Shown here one piece after another: positions 14,098 to 24,990 of a DNA stretch of 64,000 nt. A program made the translations under genes and the position numbers. Positions within the stretch are counted from its first letter, which is position 1, and each line of letters begins with the position of its first letter. The notes beneath the pieces are model-generated. The model did no database searches and was not told the origin of the DNA. It worked only from the letters and a program-made list of their open reading frames with translations. Source of the DNA: Tamarix chinensis (lineage: Eukaryota > Streptophyta > Magnoliopsida > Caryophyllales > Tamaricaceae); assembly GCA_030549775.1 (NCBI GenBank), contig CM060175.1:36578318-36642317 (forward strand), given 5' to 3'.

Positions 14098-14580
14098 CCC
14101 CACTATTATAGCCGGTGGACCGGAAATAAAACACAGGGCAGGACGCCTCTGACCACTAATCTTACCGGTGGGCCGGACTAGCCCCGCCTCAACATGGTGT
14201 TTCACTGTAAGTACTTAATATTTTTCCCGTGGTTTAACTTATTTACTTTGGGTCTATCGAGCCGAGATCCCCCACTATTATAGCCGGTGGTCCGGAAATA
14301 AACGCACAGGGCTGAACGCCTCTGACCACTATTATAGCTGGTGGACCGGAACGAAACGCACAGGGCAAAATGCCTCTGACCACTGTTATAGCCGGTGGAC
14401 CGGAACGAAACGTACAGGGCAAAATGCCTCTGACCACTATTATAGCCGGTGGACCGGAACGAAACGCACAGGGCAGAATGCCTCTGACCACTATTATAGC
14501 CGGTGGACCGGAACGAAACGCACAGGGCAGAATGCCTCTGACCACTATTATAGCCGGTGGACCGGAACGAAACGCACAAG
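14098..14580. repeat. 54-bp tandem repeat within LTR B
   Basis: About 5.7 tandem units start at 14272, 14326, 14380, 14434, 14488 and 14542. Each opens with CCACTATTATAGCCGGTGG and includes GGACCGGAACGAAACGCACA. A diverged unit lies upstream at about 14098-14150. The unit is 54 bp, a multiple of three, so long open frames of repetitive peptide appear on both strands; these are not genes. Related units of about 45-50 bp with the same CCACTATTATAACCGGTGG core lie at 32880-33250 and, inverted, at 38980-39300. Confidence 0.9.
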
Positions 14581-15174
14581 GCTCGGCTCAACAGTCTTTC
14601 GCTTTACGTTATTAGTGTCTTATCTGTGTCTTATTGAATCACACATCACCCTTGACATGCATGCCAACAACATACTACTATTTTCTTCTCAAGCGGGCAT
14701 GTCTCATATGTTGAGGCACTTACACTTTTCTCACCCCCGACATCCATCCCCCGTAGACTTAGGCATAGTGGCATATAGTAAGGCACAATCTCCAAGAATA
14801 TAGGCCATCCCATTACATATGATGTCGACTCCGCATGTCCTCATCCCTCTAGGGTTCCTCCTCGGAGACCCTAATCGGACCTATGTGGCCCAACTCTTTC
14901 TTACTTACCCAAACGTTACTTTATTCTCTATCTCGCACCTCATTTTTTTTATTAGGAAATTCCCCAAATGTGTTACTTTATCTCCCAAGTTCACGTGTGA
15001 CCGACAAAACCCTAGTTGGCCATTCAAAACCCTATCTGACCACGCCAACCCTAGTTGGCCGCACCAAACCCTAGCACTTTACTTCTTCAACAAGTAACCT
15101 CCCTCTTTCACCCCAAAATCTATTCTCTCCTTTAGAAACCCCCGCTCATCTTTTATATAAGTGAGTTCTCACTC

Positions 15175-15690
15175 TCAACCCCATACTCCACCATGCAAAC
15201 CCTAGTACCACCCTACAACATTAATACCACCACACAAACCACAACCACCATGCAAACCCTAATACCACCATAAGCCATTAATACCATCATGCAATCATTA
15301 ATACCACCATACGAATATTAATACCACCATACAACATTAATACCTCCATGAAATCATAAATACCACCATACAAACCCTAATACCACCATACAACATTAAT
15401 ACCTCCATAAAATCATAAATACCACCATACAAACATTAATACCTCCATAAAATCATAAATACCACCATACACCCTAATACCACCATACAACATTAATATC
15501 TCCATAAAATCATAAATACCACCATACAAACATTAATACCTCCATAAAATCATAAATACCACCATACAAACCCGAATACCACCATAAGCCATTAATATCA
15601 CTATGCAATCATTAGTACCACCATACGAACGTTTATGCCACTATACAAACCCTAATCCCACCATACAAACTTCAAGACTCCCATGATGGT
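15175..15690. repeat. minisatellite of CCACCATACAA / CCTCCATAAAATCATAAA units
   Basis: Degenerate tandem units of roughly 20-60 bp alternate ACCACCATACAAACCCTAAT and ACCTCCATAAAATCATAAAT forms. Higher-order repetition is visible between 15290 and 15600. The tract lies within LTR B and contains several AAACCCTAA words. Confidence 0.8.
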
Positions 15691-15940
15691 TCCCAACTCT
15701 TATTATCATTTATCCTAACATGCATGTCCTAGAGGGCCACAACATATACATCATAAACATCATACATATAAATGTCATGCTCATGCCACGGAAGCACATA
15801 CAACATGCCTCAATCTCCAAGCTGCGCTACACATAAGACAAGTTATCCTCAAATCATATAATACATGGCATAGCATGGCATACAAAACATTCAACACATC
15901 CATGTCACACATAGCACAAGGTCATTAGCTTCGTCCTTAC

Positions 15941-16001
15941 CTAGGTAGGCACCAGGCTTGGAGCAAGCTCCTCTAGCTCCTTGGGCTCGGATCGGGGTCA
16001 C
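15941..16001 (-). other. conserved 61-nt exon-like box in LTR B
   Basis: On the minus strand a pyrimidine tract TTTTTCCCCTTTCATAG precedes the box and GTAAGGACG follows it, giving splice-acceptor-like and donor-like borders. Equivalent boxes of 61-62 nt lie at 34531-34470 (minus) and 37737-37797 (plus). A degraded one starts at about 41087 (minus). All contain a GGAG...GTGCTC/GCTCCAAG-type core. Conservation above the surrounding low-complexity DNA suggests function in the LTR transcript. Splicing is inferred, not shown. Confidence 0.5.
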
Positions 16002-16612
16002 CTATGAAAGGGGAAAAAGCTAAGTATTAGTTTCCCTTATAATTACTATAAATCCTCATTCTAGTTTAAGGTTAGGGTTTTTATTACTAAAAAGAGTTTT
16101 ATACAAAAACTAGGGTTTTTACCTTAGAATTAGTATACTAAATATTAATAGTCAAAATATGTTTATTTTTAATACCTATTGTTACACTTATATTATTAGA
16201 CCCATTAGCCCTATTTTTATAGCATTAGTGTTTGCTAGACATAGTTAAGTAATGGTAATAATGGTAATGGTAAACTACTAATAGTGATACTTATGTTGGT
16301 GTTAGTATTAAAATACTACTATAATGGTTGCAATATCAACGAGCTAACACTCCTAGGGGTAGTCATGATAAAAGTCGTATTTTGAATAAATAATATAAGG
16401 GCTCCCATATTTTGTCACCCTAATAGAATTAGCATATGGGTAATATCAATAATAGGATGACACCAATGTTAGAGATATTAGGTATGGTAAAACTCTATTA
16501 CGCAGTTACAATACTTCACATAAGGTTGGGTTAAATAGTAAGAACACTAACAGTGGTAGTAATCTTAGCGATAGTATTAATAAAAATAATAACACTAACA
16601 CTAATGGTTAAG

Positions 16613-16657
16613 TGAAATGCCCCGAAAAAAAAATTTAGTGAATTTTGAGGTGTTACA
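16613..16657 (+). mobile_element. 45-bp micro-LTR with perfect TTAAG target duplication
   Basis: The insert starts TGAAATGCCCCGAAAA, the family X LTR start, and ends TTTTGAGGTGTTACA, the family X LTR end. It is flanked by identical TTAAG at 16608-16612 and 16658-16662. It lies inside LTR B in the opposite (plus) orientation. It therefore looks like a family X solo LTR whose 4-6 kb interior has been deleted, leaving only about 20 terminal bases on each side. Confidence 0.75.
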
Positions 16658-16909
16658 TTAAGTGTGTTGAAAGCTAGGGTTTTGAGAAAGATTATGGCTT
16701 GTAAGAAAATAACACTCTTAGGATACAGAGATTAATAGTGGTAACAACAATAATAAAAGTAATAATAATAGTAGTATTAGAAATGACAATAATGAAGAAA
16801 ATGGTATTAGTCCTAAGTTAACTATAATAGGGTTTAGGGTTAGAAGGGGTGATAGTATGATAGCATTAAGGATAATACAGAAATGGTATTAGTAAATAAG
16901 TTAATAATA

Positions 16910-16985
16910 ATAATAATCATAACAATAATAATAATAATAATAATAAGTGTAATAATAATAATAATAAGTGTGATAATACTAATAT
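16910..16985. repeat. (AAT)n microsatellite tract
   Basis: Runs of AAT/ATA repeats fill this stretch, interrupted by GTGTAATAATA. Its place in LTR B corresponds to the longer trinucleotide tract of the 31215-37234 LTR. Confidence 0.8.
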
Positions 16986-17644
16986 TAGGTATAAGCCACT
17001 ATAGGTGGCATAAGAGGAGGGTTTTAGGGTTCAGGTGAGTGGAAGACCACCTGAGAACGGTGGTGGTCCGGCAGCAGCGCGAGGCGGCGGCGGCGGTGGA
17101 GGAGGAGAAGAGAGAAAAGATGGGGAAGGTGGCTAGATGGGAGGAGGAAAAGGAAGGTTAAGTGTGGGAGAGGAGACAGTAGGGAGAGGGGAGTGGAATG
17201 AGGGTGGTGGCGTGAGCAGGGCGGCGGCGCGCGGTGGTGGATGCGGCGGCCGAAGGAGGGAGAAGGTGGTGGAAAATGGTGGAGGCCGGTGGAGAAGGGA
17301 GCAGAGGGTAAGAATGGTATGGGAAGGTAAGGGAGGACCTGCTGGTCACTTTGGGAGGTGGAGAGGAGGTTGATCACGGCGGAGGTGGCGGCAGAAGGTG
17401 GCGCGAGGTGGCGGCGACGATTTTTGGCAAAGGATTTCGCATGGCTGTGGCGGCACGTGCGGGGTAGGAACGGGGGCTGAGACGGTTTGGTTGCGTGGAG
17501 GGTGGTGCGAGGAAGGTTTTGGTGCATGGTGGCGGTCGCGGCGGTTGCTATAGGCGGCAAACAGGGCATTTGATCTGGCAGCGGCGAGGCAGGGTTTCGG
17601 CAAGGTCCAGAGGGGAGGACTTGCCTTGGCCGTTCAGGGAGGGG

Positions 17645-17652
17645 TATTTATA
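17645..17652 (-). promoter_or_regulatory. TATA box of LTR B
   Basis: The minus strand reads TATAAATA within CCTATAAATACCCC. The same motif in the same context occurs at 36165-36172 (minus) and 30702-30709 (plus) in the other long LTRs, always at the upstream edge of the GC-rich leader. This supports a promoter that starts transcription about 30 nt further along the minus strand. Confidence 0.6.
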
Positions 17653-18639
17653 GGCAATTAAGGAGGGGAAAATGACGAAGGGGAGAAGGATGGCACGCGG
17701 GGGCAGGCGCGGCATGCCGCCGTCCGGTGGTGGAAGCCAGTCGCAGGCTTGTGGCTTGGCAGACCTGTTTGGCGGTGTGCGGGAAAAGGAAAGAAAATCA
17801 AGACGCGTGAGGGCCAGGACGATTTTGTTGGGTCGATTTGGGAACGAAAGGGACGGGAATGGCAGAGGAAGGACGGCTGGACGGCAGGGCTGTCAGCGGC
17901 GGCAGGCTACGAGTTGCAGGCCTGCGCGAGGAATAAGACGGGGCGTGGGCGGACCGGCGGTCCAGGAAGAGAAAAGAAAAAGGGAGGAAATCGGCCGGTC
18001 GGCAACGGTTATAATGTTTATACCCTCGACGCGTCGTTTCATTAATTATGCGATCGAAACGCATCGTCGTGACGTTGGCTGGCAACGGTTATAAGGTTCC
18101 ATAATCGCGACGCGGCGCTTTGGCGGGTTGATGGGCAAAACGCTGCGTTGCACGTAGGCGTCGGCCAGCGAACGACGCTGGGCCGTGGGGGAGGGAGAAG
18201 GGAAAGGAAGAGAAGGGTGGGCCGCTGGGGAGAGGCCCAACCGACGAGGAGATAAAGAAAAAGAAAGAATAAGGGAAAATGAGGGGGAAGAGAAGAGAGA
18301 AATATTTCATTTAGGGTTTTGGATTTTTTTATAATTCATTTAGAATATTTGTGGGCTATTTAGAATATTAATATTTATAAAATGTTAAATAAATTCCTTT
18401 TTGCTTATTTTAGACTATTTTAGATAAATTCCATTAACCTCCATGCTAATTAGGAAAAATACCCAAATTTTCTTCTAATTAAATTCTTTATTATTTTCCT
18501 CTTAATCTACCTCAATTAACTCTCTACATTTTAATAAATGAATTTATATAATTAATTTTCCTAATAATTCCTTATTTGGCCATAATTTCGGAAATTAGGA
18601 TTTTGGGATATTACAATTGTAACATTCGAAGTTCTTATG

Positions 18640-19499
18640 TAGTGGCACTAAACCAACTTTCCCATACAATCCTTACCTGGATGATCTCTTCTACAACGAC
18701 AACAATGGTAATGTCGGACCAGTTTCTTGCTTGCCTTGCCTTTGGGGGCATTTGTCACTTCAGTTTGAGTTTGAGGGTGGATCCGCAAAACCTTGCTACT
18801 GGGGAAATGACTCTTTTCTTCGAATTTGGTCTCTTCATTCTTCCTCTTGCCTAGGATGGAGGCTTGTTCTCAAACCAAGGCATCGGCTGCACATGCCTGC
18901 TCGTACACTGTACTCAGATCGGGAAAAATGTTGGTGGCCATCATGCTTTGGATGTTGAAGTGAATTCCTTACTCAAATTGAAAGACTATTGTAGCCTTGC
19001 TAGCTACTATTCCGAGGGCAAACCTTAGCAACTCTACGAATCATGCGTAGTACTCTCGGACCTACAAGCTTCCCTGCATTAGCTCCATGAACTCTTTGAG
19101 TTTGGCCCTCTTGAGACTTTCTATGTAGAAACATGTGCCGATGGGAGTCTTGAAATCTTCCCAAGATGTCGGTCGTCCTCCTTGGGTTCAAAAGTCTTCC
19201 CACTAAGTGGCAGCTGGTCCTCGAAGGAAGTGTGCTGCAATGTTTGTCTTTTGCTCCTCAGGGTAGTTGAGCGCCTCGAAGGTCCTATCAAAATCTCGTA
19301 TCAAACTTTCTAAGACTGTGGGGTCTTCTTTCCCATCGTAGGTAGGGGGTTGATGACACAAAACTCTATCCAACTGATCCTCTTCAATACCCGTATGAGG
19401 TATAGCGGTTTGAGGTTTGGGTACCGGTGATCGTTGGGCTAATCCCACTAACACTTCAAGCACTCTCTCTAGGTTATCAATCCATTCGTCTCGGTCCAT
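18640..19499 (-). pseudogene. gag remnant of minus-strand Ty3-type element A
   Basis: The frame starts at 19499 with MDRDEWIDNLERVL, continues through HQPPTYDGKEDPTVLESLI, and ends with AAHFLRGPAAT before a stop at about 19203. This matches the retrotransposon gag pattern in which an unstructured start is followed by PP.YDG..DP, W/F and a helix with A...L.G.A...W. Beyond the stop the frame shifts but still shows KTPIGTCFYIES and RAKLKEFMEL-like gag sequence down to about 18.7 kb. No protease, reverse transcriptase or integrase follows; LTR B interrupts the internal region at 18615. Gag forms the virus-like particle in Ty3-type elements. Frameshifts make this copy inactive. Confidence 0.75.
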
Positions 19500-19676
19500 T
19501 TCAAGTTAGCTGTAAAATAGGAGTTTGTTAGGGAATGTGCTATTTTCTCAAGCTATGTTACCTAAGCCTACCCATACCCAACTCTCAAGACTAATCCGGT
19601 TTCCAAAACAGAATAGAGAATTAGGGGGAAAACCTTCGAAGAATTATTTAACCTTCAAAACTTCGGTGAAACACTT

Positions 19677-19877
19677 TGATACTTACTTGTAGTATTAACT
19701 CAAAACATTTAAAAACTGAGATAGATTTTATGAAAATACCTAATACCAACATGTGGTACCCACTTAAAATGATTGAAATTACAAGAGTGGTTAAAACTAG
19801 CTCAGATATAAACGTGTGGTATCAGATTAAAAGGTCTGAAATTGGAAGAGCGATCGAAACTCGCTTCGATACCAACT
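19677..19877 (-). repeat. 64-bp tandem repeats in the element A leader
   Basis: Three to four copies of a 63-64 bp unit are spaced at about 19677, 19741, 19804 and 19868. Each contains a version of GATACCAACATGTGGTA followed by TTAAAA.G..TGAAATT. The GATACCAAC part is the reverse complement of the primer-site core, so the leader holds several primer-site-like sequences in a row next to the real one. Confidence 0.7.
19863..19874 (-). other. primer binding site of element A
   Basis: The minus strand reads TGGTATCGAAGC, matching 10 of 12 bases of TGGTATCAGAGC, the plant site complementary to the 3' end of initiator tRNA-Met. It begins three bases after the end of the LTR at 19878, as expected for the start of the internal region of a minus-strand element. 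Confidence 0.7.
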
Positions 19878-22800
19878 TGTTACACCCTCAAAATTCACTA
19901 CTGAAAAAAAAAATCTTTTGTTTTATTTAAAAGATTAGCGGAAGTGAAATAACAAGACTTATGAATTCTAGGGATATTACCGCCACACTTAGTACCAGAC
20001 CGGTCCACTCATACCATTCTAGTACCAAGTCCTAAGGCTAGAAAGTAAAATACCAATTGCTAGAAATTTAAACCATATTAAAAATCAGAGTAACACAATG
20101 AACCATTTATAAGAATAAAAACCACCAATGGCAGTTACAAGATCAAAGAATACATTCAAATCAGGGAGTAAGAGAGAAAGAGGGAAACCCTAAAAGCCTA
20201 GATAATTTCCTTATGCTCTTTCCTATTACCCACTTAAATAGCACCTGAAAAGGAATTATAAGGGACACTGTCCATTGAATAGGTAGGGGCCCCATGAATG
20301 GAACCCTTTAGTTAGTACTATGGTATTGAGTAACCCTTTAAAACACACTATGGTATTGTGTATTTTATGTAATCTAGGGTCTGATGTAATTTCATGTCTG
20401 TATCATAGTTGATTGTATGGCTTTGTAATGATTAGTCATTTGTATCATTTAGATGATGATATTATGATTAATCTTAGATGTTATATGGTCTTAATTCAAG
20501 TGAGTAAATGGGCTTGAAATAAGGGGGAACTCGGCTGATTTAAACATGAATTCGAGCCTCCCTTTCCTATATATATATATATATCTACTTGTACCCGTCG
20601 AGCATAATGAAGACATAATAGAACTTTTTGAGCTTAGAATCTATCCAGCTTTACTACGTGTATTCTCCCTTCCAAGACTCATTTGATCAAGGAAAAACCC
20701 GGGGTTTATCCTTCCTCCTTCGAGCATTTGATTGATTAATATCATTCAAAGCAATCAACGGCACCTTGCAACTTCTATTCGAATATAACCTGCATCAAAT
20801 TTTCTTTCCTCTTCGAGATTCAAGTGGTTGGATTCAAACTCATGGAATAATCGATCCAACCCTTCCCTCCACTTTGATTCACATCAACACAAGTATACCA
20901 ATTTACCATGCATGAATATAAATTATAGCATTCATCATGATAAGACTATATATAAAGGTAAAAGTGCATATAAACATGCTATAAGATACAATTCTAGCAC
21001 AATAGAATACATCATGCTTAGATTAACAATGTTTTCATATAAACACTTACATAAGTATTAACAATAACATCCAAGTAACCTCTAGGGTTTATTTCCAATC
21101 ATCCATATCCTTAGGTTATACCATTTACTTAACCAAATATGAGATTAGTTAAACAATCCAGCAATATCTCATTCCATAACCAATTAGCCATTTCACCCAT
21201 TAGCCCAAGTGTGCAAACCAACTTTATTCATTTTGGTCAATCATATCATTATTTATATTTCTTAACCAATCATTAACCATTCACTTGGTCATTGTTCATA
21301 AGTTTCAACCAATATTTACCCTTTATATTTTATTATCATCAAGCGATGGACTATGCACCACCCCATGGTCTCATATAGCATAGAAGCCTATCCAAATAAG
21401 GAACATGAATTCTAGGTTAAAGCCAATCACTAAGTGGACATAAGTCTAAGCCGAAGCCAATCACTAGAATAGATATAAGTCTAGGCTGAAGCCAACTAAT
21501 ATGGACATATGTCTAAGCTAAAGCTAACCACCTAGGTAACCAGACCCTATCGATACCCCTAGTACATCATCGGTGTCTTGAGTAGTTAAGGCATTGGGAC
21601 CTCTTAGGATCCCGCTCGAAGACAAAGCCTAAAGGCACTAAAGATACCCAAAGGTAGACTAACCCTCAGTAGCTAATCGAGGATCGAGTAACTAAGACCC
21701 ATACTCAACTCAACTTTCTTTTACTTTACGAGACCAATATTTTATTCATAAATATGGGTGACCATACAAGGCTTATACAAAAGTATGTAAGTTAACTCCC
21801 CATGTTAATTTATAGTAACCCTTTTCTTTCCATTTTCCTAATTGAGTGGGTTTTCCATTTATTCTTAGCCAATATTATTCATATCCACCATATGATTTAA
21901 ACCACGACCATACCGATTCACATTACTCTTTTCTCAATGTTATCACTTATCATAAGTGAAATACCCATTTACCCTTTGCATTACTCATAGAGTATACCAT
22001 GAAATATGATCCATTGTAACCTTTTAATCAAGACAATAATTCATGATAAAATATGTATTTTATCCCATTAAAAATCACAGTGTAGTCCCAAACATAACCC
22101 TAAAGTATAACAAAACAAAAAAGAAGAAAATCAAGCAAATTAGTTGAACCAACCGATTGATTTAGCCCAACAAGTCGATCAGTTGCACTAACTAGTTGAT
22201 CAATTTGGGTCGACCAATCGATTGGTTTGACCCAATCAAACCATGTTTTACTCAAACTGGTCAACTGGTTTGGATAAACTAGTCGATTGGTTTTGCTAAA
22301 TTAGTCGATAGATTTAAGTAGAGAGCAAGAATAAGGTCTCTACGGGCCTACCAATCGATGGGTTAGGTCAACCAATAGACTATTCTAAGAACCAGCCGAT
22401 CGATTTACCCTAACACAACACCAAATCATAAATTTCATGCAGATTCTTACATATAAGCCATTCTTAATCACATTATAACATTTATGAACATCAAAAAACA
22501 TATTTCCAACCAAATTAACATATATTTCTTGATGTGGAATCATCATAGCCTATTTTTACCCATTTTCATGCTTTTTACAAAAATCATGTCATCTAATTAG
22601 CTAAATAAAATATAAAATTGTATTCTTTATGCCAACATATAGAAATTAACTAAAGGCAACATATAACATGCGTGAATACTTACTAATCATTTTAGAATAA
22701 ATAATCACTTACTTGATGTAGGTAAAATCCTCTTAAAAATAGAATTTCCAACTGTGGAAAATCTTAGCTTTGAAAATATTAAAGTCAAAATCTTAAACTA

Positions 22801-24163
22801 AGACATTATACCAAAATATTATCAAATTCAGACTTAGAAATATAAGAGAATAAGGGTATACCAACTGGAGACTAAAATAAGGAAATAACTAAATTGAACT
22901 ACTCAACCTTTTTCAAGAATCTAACTCTACCTTGATTAGAAATTGAAACAAGAGAGAGCTAGAGACAAGATCAAAAGAGTATAAAAAGATTGAGTGTTAA
23001 TACATAAAGTGTAGGAAGAAGAGAAGGAACACAAGACTTAAAATAATTCAGTAGCTGAAAGAAAGGTGCATAGTAGGGATAAATGGGGCTATTTATAGCT
23101 AATAAATCGAAGAGAATTATTGAAGGTTCGAGAATCAACTTAAAACCTTACCATTAACCATTTGAATTTGATCAGAATGGATTGACTTGTCCAGGATTTG
23201 CTGAATTCTTCTTCAAAGCTCAAATGATGTCTCTTGAAAATTTAGTTTAATTAAACTAGAATTATCATTCATGAATGGAGAAATACAAGGTTAGTTTGGA
23301 AGGAATCTTCCAACTGCTTAGAAGCATGCCTAAGATCGAATCATTCGATTTTAGAATCACGTAGAGGAGAGAGGAGGAAGAAGATAATGCTGAAGTTATC
23401 TCTCATCCTCAATTTTCCCAATAGACCTCTAGATCAAATTGAAGTAATATTTCAAGTTAAATGTATCATAAAATGGTTAGAAATTTCTTAGGAACAAATT
23501 GGCATGGGGTGGTAGTGTTCTGTTTTAGTTTAAGGGATCTTTTAAGAAAATAAAGCTTGAAAATGTGACTAACTCAACATGTTTGGGTCTACTAATACAC
23601 TGTTCTACCATTAGTTGATTGGTTTCCCTACAAGTTAATCAGTTTAGTCGAGGAACCCAAATTGGCTAAAACAATATACTAGGCGATCGGTTTATTGAAC
23701 CAGTCGATGGGTTTGTATTCAAAACATAATAGACTTTATTTTTCAATCATGATTTCAAATCAAATTTTCATAACATTAAATCAAAATCAAAGGCCCAAAA
23801 CATTGCATAATTCACATTCAACCATCATACAAAAATGTAAGGTATTATATTGGTACTTAGCCTACCATATATTGGGCTTGGAGACTTAAGAGCATGTACA
23901 CTCAAAAATCTTTTTTAGGTTATTAATGGACCAAGGTTTTAAACTTTTCCTATTGTCTTTTCATCTCTATTGTATTCCTATACTTTTAGTTTACTCTCTT
24001 CTATGTATTTGGATATTTTGGGGATCTATTGTGTCTTGTGTCATATAAATTTTTCTTTGTAATATCCGTATATTATATATTTTGCAAACTCTATTCTTAT
24101 ATTTAGTTTGTTTTCATAATGGTTTTAGATTATTTTTGTTTAGTTAAAAGTAAGGGTATTACA
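19878..24163 (-). mobile_element. 5' LTR of element A (families X/Y mosaic), minus orientation
   Basis: The plus-strand edges are TGTTACACCCTC at 19878 and AAGGGTATTACA ending at 24163, so the minus-strand LTR runs TGTAATACCC...GGGTGTAACA. The first 150 bases match the LTR ends at 13423 and 31215 (ACCGCCACAC.TAGTACCAGACCGG). From about 20.9 kb on it matches the LTR at 24991-29000 instead. It contains a minus-strand TATAAATA at 23097-23090 and two clusters of CGATTGGT words (22140-22400, 23595-23715). A separate plus-oriented LTR-like unit seems to be inserted at about 20300-20840. No matching duplication was found around the whole element. Confidence 0.6.
20300..20840 (+). mobile_element. probable LTR insert within the element A LTR
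   Basis: This stretch interrupts the similarity between neighbouring long LTRs. It has an LTR-like promoter layout on the plus strand: a (TA)n TATA tract at about 20570-20586 followed by CTACTTGTACCC. Ends and target duplication could not be fixed. Confidence 0.3.
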
Positions 24164-24990
24164 AAAATAATGAGGTCTTGATAAATATGTTGGTAGGTAG
24201 GTGTTATTATTATTATTATTATTATTTTGTGAGTATGATAATTTTTAATTGTTTTGGGTCTAAAATAAGCTTTGTTTATCTGCTTCAGATGTTATTAGAA
24301 AGGCTATATGGGTGTAGTCACCTCAGACTAGGGAGGCTGATAGAAGTTTATTAAAATTCATATTAGTGACCCTACAAGATATCTATTAAGATACCTAATT
24401 TATTTACTATCATTTCTTGATCATTTATGGTTATCAAAGGAATATGTTCTAGTTTATTTGTTATTTGTTGATGATTTATGTGCATCAAATGCATGTATCT
24501 TGATTTTACGTTAAATGTTTGAGGGGAATAAATTAACTATAACTCTATGGGGCAATTAATATGAGAGTCTTTGGACATATCTTGACTAAGGGGCTAATAA
24601 CTTATCATCATTCAATATTTTCATGTGAAGCCTTAGGATGGTAAATGTTTTCTTTTCCAAGAATAGTATGATGTTCAAATATTCTCATCATATTTTTTTG
24701 GTGGGGGAGTAAATTAATTGCTTTATTATGTTTAGCTTAAATTTATTTTTTCCATGTAGATGGGTTAGTGGTTTGCAATATCTATGACATCATAAAGCTT
24801 ATTATTAATGGGGAGGATGAAGAGATTTAAGGTTTTAGATCAAAGTATATTTTCCCCTTAATATGCATATTACACAATTTGGTCTTCTACTAGGGTTATT
24901 TAGGATGCTAATGCTTCCATGCCTATTAGCCATGTCTCAACAACTATTAGGGAGACTTTCAATAAGGAGCAAGCAATTGGAGTTTATACG
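24164..24990. other. intergenic remnant, nothing recognised
   Basis: The stretch between two long LTRs has an (ATT)n run at about 24203-24226 and scattered short frames. No gene, known domain or terminus is seen. Confidence 0.4.

Larger units (their letters stand above)
13423..18615 (-). mobile_element. 5,193-bp solo LTR, family X, minus orientation (LTR B)
   Basis: Plus-strand ends are TGTAACACCCCC at 13423 and TTTTGGGATATTACA ending at 18615, so on the minus strand the unit runs TGTAATATCCC...GTGTTACA. It is flanked by identical 5-bp duplications ATTGT (13418-13422 and 18616-18620), which proves insertion as one unit. It has no coding capacity for gag or pol. Internal order on the minus strand: A/T-rich start, TATAAATA (17652-17645), GC-rich leader, trinucleotide-rich tract (about 16.9 kb), conserved 61-nt box (16001-15941), CCATAC-type minisatellite, telo-box-rich tract, 54-bp tandem repeats, then the conserved LTR end. 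It is inserted in the internal region of element A. Confidence 0.85.

Noticed and set aside
14098..14580. Regular repeats that could suggest a CRISPR array
   Set aside because: Units are contiguous without unique spacers, in a plant LTR.
14202..14615. Open frames of 129, 100 and 81 codons on both strands
   Set aside because: They translate a 54-bp tandem repeat in three frames; length of the unit explains the lack of stops.
17024..17603. 181-codon and 85-codon proline/alanine-rich frames on the minus strand
   Set aside because: They lie in the GC-rich leader of LTR B. Corresponding segments of the other LTRs do not appear to keep the frame, and no domain is seen. A small leader peptide cannot be excluded.
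17672..18310. Several overlapping frames of 60-140 codons on both strands
   Set aside because: Composition-driven frames in GC-rich LTR sequence with no conserved product.
13423..24163. One complete element with LTRs at 13423-18615 and 19878-24163
   Set aside because: The perfect ATTGT duplication immediately around 13423-18615 shows it is a separate solo LTR insertion; flanks of the combined interval do not match.
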